NCBI RefSeq assembly: GCF_036017915.1
Contig: NZ_CP107929.1
Span: 4,840,001 to 4,904,000, forward strand
DNA from: Micromonospora sp. NBC_00421
Lineage (GTDB): Bacteria; Actinomycetota; Actinomycetes; Mycobacteriales; Micromonosporaceae
Reading direction: 5' to 3'
DNA: 64,000 nt
In this document: positions 11,802 to 20,414 of the stretch, piece after piece
Numbering within the stretch: the stretch's first letter is position 1
How the letters are laid out: every line of letters starts with the position of its first letter
Program-made: the position numbers and the translations under genes
The notes under the pieces: model-generated
Databases searched by the model: none
Told to the model about the DNA's origin: nothing
The model's input: the letters and a program-made list of their open reading frames with translations, nothing else

Positions 11802-12769
11802 CCGCTACCGGCACGGCGACCCCACCCGTCCTGTCCACCTCCCGCCGGATCGCCGGGATCGGCCTGGCGACCGCCGCCGGCGTCGGGGTCGCCGTCCAGT
11901 CCCGGATCAACGGCGAGCTGGGCGTACGCCTGGCCGACGGGATCGCCGCGGCGGTGGTCTCCTTCGGCCTCGGGCTGCTGGTGCTGCTGGTGCTGGTCCC
12001 CGCCCTGCCCGCCGGGCGACGTGGGCTCGCCGAGCTGCGCGGGTCGTTGCGCTCCGGCGCGCTGCGCCCCTGGCAGTTGCTGGGCGGGGTGTGCGGGGCG
12101 TTGCTGGTCGCCACCCAGGGGCTCACCATCGGGGTGCTCGGCGTGGCGGTCTTCACCGTGGCGGTGGTGGCCGGGCAGTCGGCCAGCAGCCTGGCCGTGG
12201 ACCGGGCCGGTATCGGACCGGGCGGGCGCCAGCCGGTGACCGTGGCCCGGTTGGCCGGCGCGGTACTGACCGTGCTTGCCGTGTTGTTGGCGGTCGGTGA
12301 CCGGCTCGGCGACCCGGGCACGCTGGCGCTGGCCCTGCTGCCGTTGCTCGCCGGGTTGGGCCTGGCCTGGCAGCAGGCGGTCAACGGCCTGGTCCGGGCG
12401 GCGTCGGGCAGCGCGCTCACCGCCACCCTGGTCAACTTCGCCGTCGGTACGGCGGCCCTGCTTGTCGCCTTCGGTGTGGAGGTGGCGGTCCGGGGCGGCC
12501 CCGGTGGCACCCTGCCGACCGAGCCGTGGCTCTATCTGGGTGGCCCGATCGGCATCGTGTTCATCACTGTCGCGGCGGCGATCGTCCGCTTCACCGGGGT
12601 GCTGCTGCTGGGGCTCGCCACCATCGCCGGTCAGGTCGTCGGGGCCGTCGCGCTGGACGTGGTGCTGCCCACGGCGGCGTCGCACCCTGGGCCGGCCACC
12701 CTGGCGGGTGCGCTGCTCACCCTGGTCGCGGTGCTGGTCGCGGCGCTCGGCCCGGCACCCCGGCGCTGA
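11798..12769 (+). CDS. DMT-family (YdcZ/EamA-like) transporter
   Basis: The 323-residue integral membrane protein has about ten hydrophobic segments in two similar halves, the layout of drug/metabolite transporters. Features such as QSRINGELG in the first loop and [10 protein letters not shown] at the start of the second half fit the DMT_YdcZ subgroup. Substrate is unknown. The GTG start overlaps the glpX stop codon, so the two are co-translated, although a metabolic link is not evident. It converges on the epimerase gene. Confidence 0.85.
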   Translation: MTATGTATPPVLSTSRRIAGIGLATAAGVGVAVQSRINGELGVRLADGIAAAVVSFGLGLLVLLVLVPALPAGRRGLAELRGSLRSGALRPWQLLGGVCGALLVATQGLTIGVLGVAVFTVAVVAGQSASSLAVDRAGIGPGGRQPVTVARLAGAVLTVLAVLLAVGDRLGDPGTLALALLPLLAGLGLAWQQAVNGLVRAASGSALTATLVNFAVGTAALLVAFGVEVAVRGGPGGTLPTEPWLYLGGPIGIVFITVAAAIVRFTGVLLLGLATIAGQVVGAVALDVVLPTAASHPGPATLAGALLTLVAVLVAALGPAPRR

Positions 12770-12789
12770 CCCGCGACCCGCACCGAGGG

Positions 12790-13749
12790 TCAGCGGGCCG
12801 CACCGGCACCCGACGCGACCGGCGTGCCGGTCGACGCGGTGAGCGTGCGGACGGTCGTGGCCAGCGCCTCGTCCAGCGGGGTCGCTGTGATGCCCAGGGT
12901 CGCGGTGGCCGCCGTCGAGTCCATCACGAAGGGCCTGGCGAACTGGTGCGCGGTCTCCCGCAGCTCACGGGCGAACGGGTCGGTCAGACCCCCGAGCCAG
13001 AGCAACGGGTAGGGCACCCGGGTCAGCCTCGGCGTGGGGGCGTCGGCCAGCTCCGCCGCCCGGCCGGCCAGCTCGCGGGCGCTGACCGCCGGGGTGCTGG
13101 GCACGTGCCAGGCCCGTCCCCAGGCCCGCTCGTCGGTCGCGGCGGCGACCAGGGTGCGCACCACGTCCCCGATGTACGTCCAGGTGTGCGGGGCGTCCCA
13201 GTTCACCGGCAGGAAGACCCGTTGCCCGGCGAGCACCTTCGGCAGCATCAGCATCGGCAGGGAGCTGCCATCGGCACCGAGGTAGTCCGAGCCGCGCACC
13301 TCGGTGATCCGGGCCCGGCCGGCGCGGTGGGCGGCGAGCGCGTCGGCCCACATCCGGTTGCGGACCCGCCCCTTGGTGCCGGTGGCGGCGAGCGGGGTGT
13401 CCTCGGTCATCGGCGCGTCGACCGGGCCGTACCCGTAGAGGCAGGCGACGGTGGCGAGCACCGCGCCGGTGCGCTCGGCGGTGGTGAGCAGCGCGGCGGC
13501 CAGCGGCGGCCAGTCGGTGGCCCACCGGTGGTAGGCCGGGTTGGCGCAGTTGTAGAGGGCGACCGCTCCCCGGGTGAGGGCGGTCAGCCGGTCGGTGTCG
13601 GCGGCGTCGGCGGCGATCCGCTCGATCGCCGGGTGGGCGGGGCCGGTGCCCCGTCGGGTGACCAGGCGGACCTGTTCGCCCTGCTCGGCGAGGTGGTGGG
13701 CGGTGGCGGTGCCGACCGGACCGGCACCGATGATCACGTGCAGCGACAT
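12790..13749 (-). CDS. NAD-dependent epimerase/dehydratase
   Basis: The 319-residue protein begins with a Rossmann fold, VIIGAGPVGTATAHHLAEQG, and continues with nucleotide-sugar epimerase-like motifs: NCANPAYHRW, a YGYGPVDAPM stretch where the catalytic Tyr may lie, and a substrate half with VFLPVNWDAPHTW. It belongs to the extended SDR family and probably acts as an NAD(P)-linked reductase or epimerase on a small molecule. The ATG at 13749 was chosen because the Rossmann motif begins directly after it. It diverges from the TetR gene across two matching palindromes, so that regulator probably represses it. Confidence 0.85.
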   Translation of the reverse strand: MSLHVIIGAGPVGTATAHHLAEQGEQVRLVTRRGTGPAHPAIERIAADAADTDRLTALTRGAVALYNCANPAYHRWATDWPPLAAALLTTAERTGAVLATVACLYGYGPVDAPMTEDTPLAATGTKGRVRNRMWADALAAHRAGRARITEVRGSDYLGADGSSLPMLMLPKVLAGQRVFLPVNWDAPHTWTYIGDVVRTLVAAATDERAWGRAWHVPSTPAVSARELAGRAAELADAPTPRLTRVPYPLLWLGGLTDPFARELRETAHQFARPFVMDSTAATATLGITATPLDEALATTVRTLTASTGTPVASGAGAAR

Positions 13750-13780
13750 GGGAACACCTTTCGGAGCGGGGGACTGAATC

Positions 13781-13795
13781 GAGAGCACTGCTCTC
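13781..13795. promoter_or_regulatory. TetR operator, site 1
   Basis: GAGAGCACTGCTCTC is a perfect 15-base palindrome about a central C, 32 bases upstream of the epimerase start. Its core AGAGCAnTGCTCT recurs at 13838, near the TetR gene. Confidence 0.75.
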
Positions 13796-13837
13796 GTTCA
13801 GCTGCGTCCAGCATGGCCCACTGCCACCTCATCGTCA

Positions 13838-13850
13838 AGAGCAGTGCTCT
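13838..13850. promoter_or_regulatory. TetR operator, site 2
   Basis: AGAGCAGTGCTCT shares the 13-base palindrome of site 1. The two centres are 56 bases apart, and this one lies 40 bases before the TetR start, overlapping the likely -35 region. Confidence 0.75.
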
Positions 13851-13890
13851 CTCTTTTGATTGCCGCTCTGAACCGTGGCAGAGTGAGGTC

Positions 13891-14577
13891 ATGCCGGCTT
13901 CCTCGATCCGCGCCCGGGTCCGTGCCGAGATGATCGACGAGATCAAGGCGGTGGCCCGTCGCCACCTCGCCACCGACGGTGCCGACCTCTCGCTGCGGGC
14001 GGTCGCCCGGGACATGGGCATGGTCTCCTCCGCGATCTACCGCTACTTCCCGAGCCGCGACGACCTGCTCACCGCGCTGATCATCGAGGCGTACCACGCG
14101 CTCGGCGACGCGGTGGAGGCCGCCGACGCCGCCGCCGACCAGGCCGACCTGCGCGGACGCTGGCACGCCGCCTGCCGCGCCGCCCGCGCCTGGTCGCTGG
14201 CGCACCCCGCCGAGTACGCCCTGCTCTACGGCAGCCCGGTCCCCGGGTACGCCGCTCCGGTCGACACCGTGCTGCCCGCCCAGCGTCCACCGCTGACCCT
14301 GATCGGCATCCTCCGCGACGGGATGGCCGACGGCCGGCTCACCCCGCCCGACGACGAGCTGCCCGAGCCGGTCCGCGCCGACCTGGCCGAGGTCGCCACC
14401 GGTCTCTTCCCCGGTCTGCCCGCATCCCTGCTGGCCCGGGGCATGGCCGGCTGGACGCAGCTCTTCGGGCTGATCAGCTTCGACCTCTTCGGTCGGCTGG
14501 ATCCGGCCCTCCCGCACCGGGACGCCTATTTCGACCACCAGACCGGCCTGATGGCCGACCTGATCGGCCTGCCCTGA
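13891..14577 (+). CDS. TetR/AcrR-family transcriptional regulator
   Basis: The 228-residue repressor has an N-terminal helix-turn-helix (about residues 25-55: SLRAVARDMGMVSSAIYRYF). The C-terminal ligand domain, with AWSLAHPAEYALLYGSPVPGY, is of the WHG type common in actinobacteria. A CAGAGT -10-like box lies six bases before the ATG, suggesting a leaderless transcript. The reading frame is open far upstream, but only the part from this ATG is conserved in character. Two AGAGCAnTGCTCT palindromes in the divergent promoter make it the likely repressor of itself and of the epimerase. Confidence 0.9.
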   Translation: MPASSIRARVRAEMIDEIKAVARRHLATDGADLSLRAVARDMGMVSSAIYRYFPSRDDLLTALIIEAYHALGDAVEAADAAADQADLRGRWHAACRAARAWSLAHPAEYALLYGSPVPGYAAPVDTVLPAQRPPLTLIGILRDGMADGRLTPPDDELPEPVRADLAEVATGLFPGLPASLLARGMAGWTQLFGLISFDLFGRLDPALPHRDAYFDHQTGLMADLIGLP

Positions 14578-14581
14578 CCCG

Positions 14582-14679
14582 GGCCGGTGCCAGGCGGCCG
14601 GTGCCAGGCGGCCGGTGCCAGGCGGCCGGTGCCAGGCGGCCGGTGCCAGGCGGCCGGTGCCAGGCGGCCGGTGCCACGC
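14582..14679. repeat. 14-bp minisatellite, seven units
   Basis: GGCCGGTGCCAGGC is repeated head to tail from 14582; six copies are identical and the seventh has one change. It lies between the convergent ends of the TetR and FNR genes. Reading frames through it translate as perfect artificial repeats and are not genes. Confidence 0.95.
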
Positions 14680-14754
14680 GTTTCGCCGGGCCGGGCCGAC
14701 CCGGCGCCCCCGGCGGATCGGCCGGCACCGGGTTGCCACCGGCGTGGACGCCGG

Positions 14755-15723
14755 TCAGCCGGCGTCGGAGGAGTGGCCGGGGAAGAGGTGGGCCGCCGGG
14801 TCGATGGCCACTGCGGCGTTGTTGACGGCGGTGGCGGCCTCACCGAAACCGGTGGCGATCAGCCGTACCTTGCCCGGGTACTCGGTGATGTCGCCGGCGG
14901 CGAAGACCCGGGGGAGGTTGGTCGCCATCGCGCTGTCCACCACGATGTGCCGCCGGTCCAGGCGTAACCCCCACTCGGCCAGCGGGCCCAGGTCGGCGGT
15001 GAAGCCGAGGGCCGCGACGACCGTGTCGACCGGCAGGGTCTCCGTCGCGTCACCCCGTACGGTGATCTCGGCGGCGGTCACCGTGTCGTCGCCGTGCAGC
15101 CGGGTCACCTCGGCGTTGACCACGACCCGCACCGGTAGCGACAGCACCCGGGCCACCGTCCCGGCGTGCGCCCGGAACCGTTCGCGACGGTGCACCAGGG
15201 TCACCGAGCGGGCCAGCGGTTGCAGGGTCGCCGCCCAGTCGAACGCGGAGTCGCCACCGCCCACGATCAGCACGTCCCGGTCGGCCAACCCGGCCGGCTC
15301 CGGTACGAAGTAGACGATCCCGCCGCCGAGGAAGTTGTCCGCGACCGGCAGCGGGCGCGGGGTGAAGCTGCCCAGCCCGCTGGTGACCACCACCGCGCCG
15401 CAGCGCAGCTCCTCACCGCCGGCGAGGCCGAGCACCGGCCGGCCGTCGATGTGGGCGAGCTTCTCGGCCCGGGTGCCGAGCAGGTATTCCGGGTGGTAGG
15501 GCGCGGCCTGGGCGACCAGGTTGGCCACCAGGTCACGCCCCTTGATCGCGGGGAAGCCGGCGACGTCGAGGATCAGCTTCTCCGGATACATGGCGGTGAT
15601 CTGCCCGCCCGGCTCGGGCAACGCGTCCACCACCGCCACCGACAGGCCCCGGAAACCCGCGTAGTACGCGGCGAACAGCCCCGCCGGGCCGGCTCCGATC
15701 ACGGCGACATCGACCTCGCGCAT
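14755..15723 (-). CDS. Ferredoxin--NADP+ reductase, thioredoxin-reductase type
   Basis: The 322-residue flavoprotein has an FAD-binding GAGPAGLFAAYYAG at the N terminus, an NAD(P)-binding GGGDSAFDWA near the middle and the C-terminal FAD motif FAAGDITEYPGK. It lacks the CxxC of thioredoxin reductase, which places it in the type 2 FNR group that passes electrons between NADPH and ferredoxin or flavodoxin. Length is typical (about 320-350). The ATG begins three codons before the first sheet. It stands alone on the minus strand; no partner ferredoxin gene is adjacent. Confidence 0.85.
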   Translation of the reverse strand: MREVDVAVIGAGPAGLFAAYYAGFRGLSVAVVDALPEPGGQITAMYPEKLILDVAGFPAIKGRDLVANLVAQAAPYHPEYLLGTRAEKLAHIDGRPVLGLAGGEELRCGAVVVTSGLGSFTPRPLPVADNFLGGGIVYFVPEPAGLADRDVLIVGGGDSAFDWAATLQPLARSVTLVHRRERFRAHAGTVARVLSLPVRVVVNAEVTRLHGDDTVTAAEITVRGDATETLPVDTVVAALGFTADLGPLAEWGLRLDRRHIVVDSAMATNLPRVFAAGDITEYPGKVRLIATGFGEAATAVNNAAVAIDPAAHLFPGHSSDAG

Positions 15724-15840
15724 GGGCGTACCGTCGCTTTCCGCTGGCGATCAACGCGTGCTGATGCCGACGTTAGGCGTGCCGACCCGATCGGGCAAGC
15801 ATGTCCGGGCGCTGCCGTGTGCCGGGCGGGTCGCCGGCGC

Positions 15841-16494
15841 TCAGGAGGTCAACGTGGACTCCACCCGGTACTCCCCGTACGGGTCGTACGGGCGACGACG
15901 CCGGAACAGGATCGCCGCGACCACCCCGCCGAGCAGCCCGAACAGGTGACCCTGCCAGGAGATCCGCTCGTCGGTGGGAAGGATGCCGAGCAGTTGCCAG
16001 CCGTAGAGCAGGCCGACCAGCAGCACCACCGCGAAGTTCCACCAGCTGCGTTCGACGATGCCCCGGGTGAGCAGCAGGCCGAGGTAGCCGAAGATCACCC
16101 CGCTGGCCCCGACGACCACCGAGTCGGGCGAGCCGGTGAACCAGACGCCGAGCCCGCTGACCAGGATGATGACCAGGGTGGACCAGAGGAACCGGCGGAC
16201 GCCGGCGGCCAGCACGAAGGTGCCGAGCAGGATCAGCGGGATGCTGTTGCTGTAGAGGTGGTCGAAGCCGTGGTGCAGGAACGGCGAGAAGAACACCCCG
16301 TCGAGCCCCTGGATGCGGTGCGGGATGATGCCGGCGGCCACGTCGAGCCCGAAGCCGAGCCCCTGGTCGAGAGCCTCGATGAGGAAGAGGAACGGCACCA
16401 CCGCGCACATGGCGACGAAGGCCCGGCCGAGGGACGCGTAGAACGCCTCGGTGCCGAACCGGTCGGGGTCGCCGCCCGTCGGGTGCAGGGTCAC
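15841..16494 (-). CDS. Rhomboid-family intramembrane serine protease
   Basis: The 217-residue membrane protein has about six hydrophobic helices. The catalytic dyad is visible: Ser131 in VVVGASGVIFG and His183 in WQGHLFGLLGG. The oxyanion-side HGFDHLYSNS motif (His79, Asn83) is also present. It should cleave transmembrane substrates within the cytoplasmic membrane. The GTG at 16494 was chosen; a longer version from 16584 adds 30 Arg/Pro-rich residues of no rhomboid character. A basic, Arg-rich cytoplasmic end follows the last helix. Confidence 0.9.
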   Translation of the reverse strand: MTLHPTGGDPDRFGTEAFYASLGRAFVAMCAVVPFLFLIEALDQGLGFGLDVAAGIIPHRIQGLDGVFFSPFLHHGFDHLYSNSIPLILLGTFVLAAGVRRFLWSTLVIILVSGLGVWFTGSPDSVVVGASGVIFGYLGLLLTRGIVERSWWNFAVVLLVGLLYGWQLLGILPTDERISWQGHLFGLLGGVVAAILFRRRRPYDPYGEYRVESTLTS

Positions 16495-16608
16495 CCCACC
16501 ATGGCTATCAGCATTCCGCGGCAACCGCCACCTCGGTCCCGCGCCACCGGGGGTACGACGACGGCGGGGCGGATGGTCGCCCACCCGCCCCGCCGTCGTG
16601 GTCGTCGA

Positions 16609-17310
16609 TCAGTACCAGCCGGAACTCTGGCTCTTGGCCCAGGCGCCGCACGGGTTGTCGTACCGGCCCTCGATGTAGCCGAGGCCCCACTTGATCTGGG
16701 TGGCCGGGTTGGTCTTCCAGTCGCTGGCGACCGAGCTCATCTTGGTGCCCGGCACCGCCTGCGGGATGCCGTACGCCCCGGAGGAGGAGTTGCTGGCCTT
16801 GGGGTTCCAGCCGCTCTCCTTGGTCCAGAGCTTGTCCAGGCAGGGCATCTGGTCGATCTTGAAGCCCTCCTGCAACAGCATCGCGCAGCCGGTCTTGCGG
16901 TGACCGCTGTACGAGCTGCACGAGGCGGGGATCGGGCCGGCGAACGACTTGATCTTCGAGTCCGCCTCCTTCTCCTTGGCCTTGGCCTCCGCCTCGCGCT
17001 CCTTCTTGCGCGACGCCGCGGCGGCCTCGGCGGCCTTGGCCCGCTGGGCGGCCTCCTTCGCCGCCGCTGCGGCCCGCAGCCTCGCCTGGTATTCGGCGGC
17101 CCGCTGCTTCGCGGACTCCCGCCGGTGGTCGGCCTGCCGGTCACGCTGGTAGTCGTACTCGGCCTGGTCGACCTGGAGGCCGACCTGCGCGGTCAGGCCC
17201 TGTTGCTGGGTTTCCCGGTCTTCGCCCAGATAGAAACCGCCGGCAACGCCCACGGAGAGCAGTGCGACAGCGGCCGTACGGGCGCCGAACCGGCTCCACA
17301 GCCGACTCAC
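16609..17310 (-). CDS. Secreted lytic transglycosylase-like protein
   Basis: From the GTG at 17310 the product has 233 residues: an N-terminal signal or anchor segment (about 11-27), a Lys/Glu/Ala-rich coiled coil (about 45-120), and a C-terminal transglycosylase-like domain. That domain has KESGWNPKAS, where the Glu is the likely catalytic acid, SGAYGIPQAVPGTKM, and a closing WGLGYIEGRYDNPCGAW. It probably cleaves peptidoglycan outside the membrane. GAAGGGAC precedes the GTG. A CRP-like site lies 230 bases upstream, reminiscent of CRP control of rpfA in mycobacteria. Confidence 0.85.
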   Translation of the reverse strand: MSRLWSRFGARTAAVALLSVGVAGGFYLGEDRETQQQGLTAQVGLQVDQAEYDYQRDRQADHRRESAKQRAAEYQARLRAAAAAKEAAQRAKAAEAAAASRKKEREAEAKAKEKEADSKIKSFAGPIPASCSSYSGHRKTGCAMLLQEGFKIDQMPCLDKLWTKESGWNPKASNSSSGAYGIPQAVPGTKMSSVASDWKTNPATQIKWGLGYIEGRYDNPCGAWAKSQSSGWY

Positions 17311-17539
17311 GAAGTCGTCCCTTCGTCGGGGGCAAGGACGCGGCGCGGACCGGCCCGTTGACGGGCGCGGTCGTGCCACGAGCGCCCCGACCTCGGCCGG
17401 TCGCCACCGACGTTCCGGCAGAGCGGCGGCGGCCCGTCCGAAGATGGGACGAACGTTCACCAATGACCCCACCGGGACGTGGGCGCTCGTGGGACACCAT
17501 CGCGCACAGTGAGGCCGATGGGAAACCCGGTACGCAAAT

Positions 17540-17555
17540 TGTGACCTGCGCCACA
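17540..17555. promoter_or_regulatory. CRP/GlxR-like binding site
   Basis: TGTGACCTGCGCCACA matches the TGTGA-N6-TCACA consensus with one mismatch. It lies in the 17311-17599 gap, 230 bases upstream of the transglycosylase start and beyond the 3' end of phoH, so it would serve the transglycosylase. Confidence 0.5.
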
Positions 17556-17599
17556 AAGTGAATGCGGACGATGCGGGGTGGAGTTCACCCCTGGACAGG

Positions 17600-19015
17600 T
17601 CAGCCCGGAATGTCCTCCAACAGATCCGTCACCATCGCCGCGATCGGGGAGCGTTCGGACCTGTTCAACGTGACGTGCGCGAAGAGCGGGTGGCCCTTCA
17701 ACGCCTCGATCACCGCCGTCACCCCGTCGTGCCGGCCCACCCGCAGGTTGTCCCGCTGGGCGACGTCGTGGGTGAGCACCACCCGCGAGCCCTGCCCGAT
17801 CCGGGACAGCACGGTGAGCAGCACGCCGCGCTCCAACGACTGCGCCTCGTCGACGATGACGAAGGCGTCGTGCAGGCTCCGCCCCCGGATGTGGGTCAGC
17901 GGGAGGACCTCCAGGATGCCCCGCGAGGTGACCTCCTCCAGCACGTTCTCGTGCACCACCGCGCCGAGGGTGTCGAAGACGGCCTGCGCCCAGGGCGACA
18001 TCTTCTCCGACTCCGAACCGGGCAGGTAGCCCAACTCCTGGCCGCCGACGGCGTAGAGCGGCCGGAACACCACCACCTTCTTGTGCCGGCGGCGCTCCAT
18101 CACCGCCTCCAGCCCGGCGCAGAGCGCCAGCGCGGACTTCCCGGTGCCGGCCCGGCCGCCCAGCGACACGATCCCGATCGACTCGTCCAGCAGCAGATCC
18201 AGCGCGATCCGCTGCTCGGCCGACCGGCCGTGCACGCCGAACGCCTCCCGGTCGCCCCGGACCAGCCGGACCGTCTTGTCGGGCAGCACCCGGCCCAGCG
18301 CCGAGCCCCGGGTGGAGTGCAGCACCAGTCCGGTGTGACAGGACAGTCCGGCGGCGGCGTCCAGGTCGAGGCAGTCACCGGCGTAGAGCCGGCCGATCTC
18401 CTCCTCGCCCAGCTCCAGCTCGGCCATCCCCGTCCAGGTCGGATCGCTTGCCTGACCGTGCCGGTACTCGTCGGCCCGCAGACCGACCGAGGCGGCCTTG
18501 ACCCGCAGCGGCATGTCCTTGCTGACCAGGGTCACCTCCCGCCCCTCGGCGGCCAGGTTCAGCGCCACCGACAGGATCCGGGCGTCGTTGGACTCGTTGC
18601 GGAAACCCGGGGGCAGGACGCCGTCGTCCGAGTGGTTCAGCTCCACCTTGAGCGTGCCGCCGGACTCGTTGGCGGGCACCGGATGGTCCAGCCGACCGTG
18701 CCGGACCCGAAGCTCGTCGAGCATGCGTAGGGACTGGCGGGCGAACCAGCCCAGCTCCGGGTGGTGCCGCTTGCCCTCCAGCTCCGAGATGACCACGAGG
18801 GGCAGGACCACCTCGTGCTCCGCGAAGCGGTGGAAGGCCGCCGGGTCGGAGAGGAGCACCGACGTGTCCAGGACGAATACCTGGCCTGCTGGTCCGGGCT
18901 CCTCGGGGCCGGGCGGAGCGGCGGCCGTCGTACGGCGGCTCCGGGTGGATCGGCGGGTCGTGGCAGTCGCGGCCGGGATCTGGTCGACACCGGCGGGCGT
19001 ACGGCGAGTCGTCAC
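17600..19015 (-). CDS. phoH2: PhoH-family protein with PIN domain (PhoH2)
   Basis: The 471-residue protein joins an N-terminal PIN nuclease domain to a PhoH ATPase. The PIN domain (about 45-180) has [12 protein letters not shown] and [10 protein letters not shown]. The PhoH domain has Walker [13 protein letters not shown] and Walker [12 protein letters not shown]. Such PhoH2 proteins are ATP-driven, sequence-selective RNA-unwinding ribonucleases in mycobacteria (Rv1095). The GTG at 19015 was chosen because GGAG stands seven bases before it; an ATG at 19039 has no good ribosome site. The Thr/Arg-rich N terminus is probably disordered. Confidence 0.92.
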   Translation of the reverse strand: MTTRRTPAGVDQIPAATATTRRSTRSRRTTAAAPPGPEEPGPAGQVFVLDTSVLLSDPAAFHRFAEHEVVLPLVVISELEGKRHHPELGWFARQSLRMLDELRVRHGRLDHPVPANESGGTLKVELNHSDDGVLPPGFRNESNDARILSVALNLAAEGREVTLVSKDMPLRVKAASVGLRADEYRHGQASDPTWTGMAELELGEEEIGRLYAGDCLDLDAAAGLSCHTGLVLHSTRGSALGRVLPDKTVRLVRGDREAFGVHGRSAEQRIALDLLLDESIGIVSLGGRAGTGKSALALCAGLEAVMERRRHKKVVVFRPLYAVGGQELGYLPGSESEKMSPWAQAVFDTLGAVVHENVLEEVTSRGILEVLPLTHIRGRSLHDAFVIVDEAQSLERGVLLTVLSRIGQGSRVVLTHDVAQRDNLRVGRHDGVTAVIEALKGHPLFAHVTLNRSERSPIAAMVTDLLEDIPG

Positions 19016-19360
19016 AGGCCTGCTCCGACGGACGGGCATCCGCCGTCCGCGTTCCGCCTCCTCCGGTGCCCGGGGACACGGGGTCGGATGCGGAACCCCG
19101 TGCGCGAGGTCGCAGATCCGGGCTGGCCGGCTGACCCGGGAGAACCCCGGGTCATGCCTAGACGCTAGCGGCGCCGGGCCGCCGCGGCTAGAGGGCGGAC
19201 CAGGATCTCCCCGGCCGGGTGGTCACCGACGGCGGACCGGCCGGGATGCGGCCCCCTGCGCGCATCCCGGCCGGTGGGACCGCGTCACCGTCTCCGACGC
19301 GGTCTGCGTCGGTACCCGTCCGCCGCGGACGTCGTACCGACGCGTGCCGGCTCCTGCGGT
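19016..19360. other. 345-bp intergenic region upstream of phoH2
   Basis: No gene is seen. It contains three hairpins: GACCCGGG paired at 19133/19146, the strong terminator at 19237, and a nine-base stem GACCGCGTC at 19278/19296. The phoH2 promoter must lie here, probably between 19016 and 19200. Confidence 0.6.
19237..19274 (-). terminator. Terminator hairpin between small ORF and phoH2
   Basis: CCGGCCGGGATGCG pairs perfectly with its complement over 14 bases with a ten-base loop. It follows the 3' end of the gene at 19361 and should isolate it from phoH2. Confidence 0.6.
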
Positions 19361-19774
19361 TCAGCCCGGCCGGCGGACCAGGGTGCCGGTCGGATGCCGA
19401 CCGGTGACCGGGCCCGGTGGGGCCACCACCGGGCGCTGCGGAGCCGCGACCGGGCCCGGCGCAGCGGCGAACGAGGAGCCGGTGTACGTGGTGCCCTGGC
19501 GGACCGCCGGGGCGGGCAGCCCTGAGGTCGGGTGCGGTACGGCCGGGGGAAGCGCGGCGGGGGGCGGCACCGCCGGGGCGGCCAGGGCCGAGGCGAGCAC
19601 CGCCTGGGCCTCACGTCGACGCCGGTTCCAGGCGCCGCGGTCCCCGTCGAAGTAGCCCTGCCGGTAGCCGAAGCGGTACCCGATCCGGTAGCTGAGCTGA
19701 CCGTGCAGGCGACCGGCCGCATAGCTGGTGGCGCCCAGGACGAGCACGAGGAACAACGCGAGGAAGGGGCTCAT
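19361..19774 (-). CDS. Small membrane-anchored protein, Pro/Ala-rich tail
   Basis: The 137-residue product has one N-terminal membrane helix (MSPFLALFLVLVLGATSY). A motif rich in Tyr and Gly follows (YRIGYRFGYRQGYFDG), then a Pro/Ala/Val-rich tail ending in Arg-Arg-Pro-Gly. No known family was recognised. The ATG at 19774 gives a proper anchor; longer versions add Arg-rich shadow sequence. It is 31 bases downstream of the gene at 19806 on the same strand, so the two probably form an operon. Confidence 0.6.
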   Translation of the reverse strand: MSPFLALFLVLVLGATSYAAGRLHGQLSYRIGYRFGYRQGYFDGDRGAWNRRRREAQAVLASALAAPAVPPPAALPPAVPHPTSGLPAPAVRQGTTYTGSSFAAAPGPVAAPQRPVVAPPGPVTGRHPTGTLVRRPG

Positions 19775-19805
19775 CGGGCGGCTCCGGCGGGCCGCGTCGG
19801 CCGGG

Positions 19806-20150
19806 TCACCTGTCCTCCGGCTCGACCGGGCTCGGATCGACGACCAGCAACCGTTCCAGGTCCTCGGTGCTGACCTCCTCGACCAGCTCGACGCTGATCC
19901 GGCAGCCGTCCAGCACCACCTCGGCCATCGAGGAACGGCGGATCTCGCCACCCGCGTCGTAGACCCGGACGCTCATCTCCGGGCAACCGAGGTGGGCCCG
20001 CCAGGCGTCCCACTCGTCCCGGTCGCCGACGCTCAGTGACAGGTAGCGGCAGCCCCGGGCGAGGTAGAGCCGCCAGGGTGCGCTCAGTCCCGCGGCGACC
20101 CCCTCCGCGATCAGGCCGAAGGCCTGGGACCGGGTCGCGAGTTCGGTCAC
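19806..20150 (-). CDS. Conserved small protein of unknown function
   Basis: The 114-residue acidic protein starts with GTG and has no signal peptide or membrane segment. It reads like a compact alpha/beta domain, with WRLYLARGCRYLSLSVGDRDEWDAWRAH split around an Arg-Gly-Cys, then EVVLDGCRISVELVEE and an acidic C terminus. No family was recognised. It heads a probable two-gene unit with the membrane protein at 19361 and diverges from the helix-turn-helix regulator at 20415. Confidence 0.55.
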   Translation of the reverse strand: MTELATRSQAFGLIAEGVAAGLSAPWRLYLARGCRYLSLSVGDRDEWDAWRAHLGCPEMSVRVYDAGGEIRRSSMAEVVLDGCRISVELVEEVSTEDLERLLVVDPSPVEPEDR

Positions 20151-20414
20151 CGCACACCCCTCGTACCGGGGGCGTTACGCATACGCGCAAAGATCGTCTC
20201 AAGCACGAGACACACCGTAGATTGTCCCATGAGCGTGACAGTATCAGCTTTTCGTCCGGTTTCCCCCGACCTGAGATACGGCTATTATGCCCAGGTAATG
20301 ACCTATGCGCGGGCCGCCGACGACCGGCAGACCGCGCCATGAGGGCGTCTCATATGCGTGACAAAGATCCGCCCCGGACAGGCCGGACGGGCGCTCCGGT
20401 CGTACCGTCACGGG
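20151..20414. other. Divergent promoter region with inverted motifs
   Basis: This 264-base gap is less GC-rich than its surroundings and holds no gene. GTCTC-N6-GAGAC lies at 20196-20211. TTACGCAT near 20174 and ATGCGTGA near 20354 are inverted relatives, and CAAAGATC occurs near both. TACCGT at 20403-20408 is the likely -10 box of the regulator gene. Confidence 0.4.

Noticed and set aside
12526..13890. A 455-codon N-terminal extension of the TetR gene
   Set aside because: The extension runs antisense through the epimerase gene and across two operators. The TetR domain begins exactly at the ATG at 13891.
14474..14843. Several frames of perfect peptide repeats across the minisatellite
   Set aside because: A 14-bp repeat read in any frame gives periodic peptides. 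No start signals or conserved sequence support a gene.
17311..17599. Possible ydaO-type (c-di-AMP) riboswitch upstream of the transglycosylase
   Set aside because: Such riboswitches precede actinobacterial wall hydrolases, but the conserved core sequences could not be found by eye on the minus strand. A covariance-model search would settle it.
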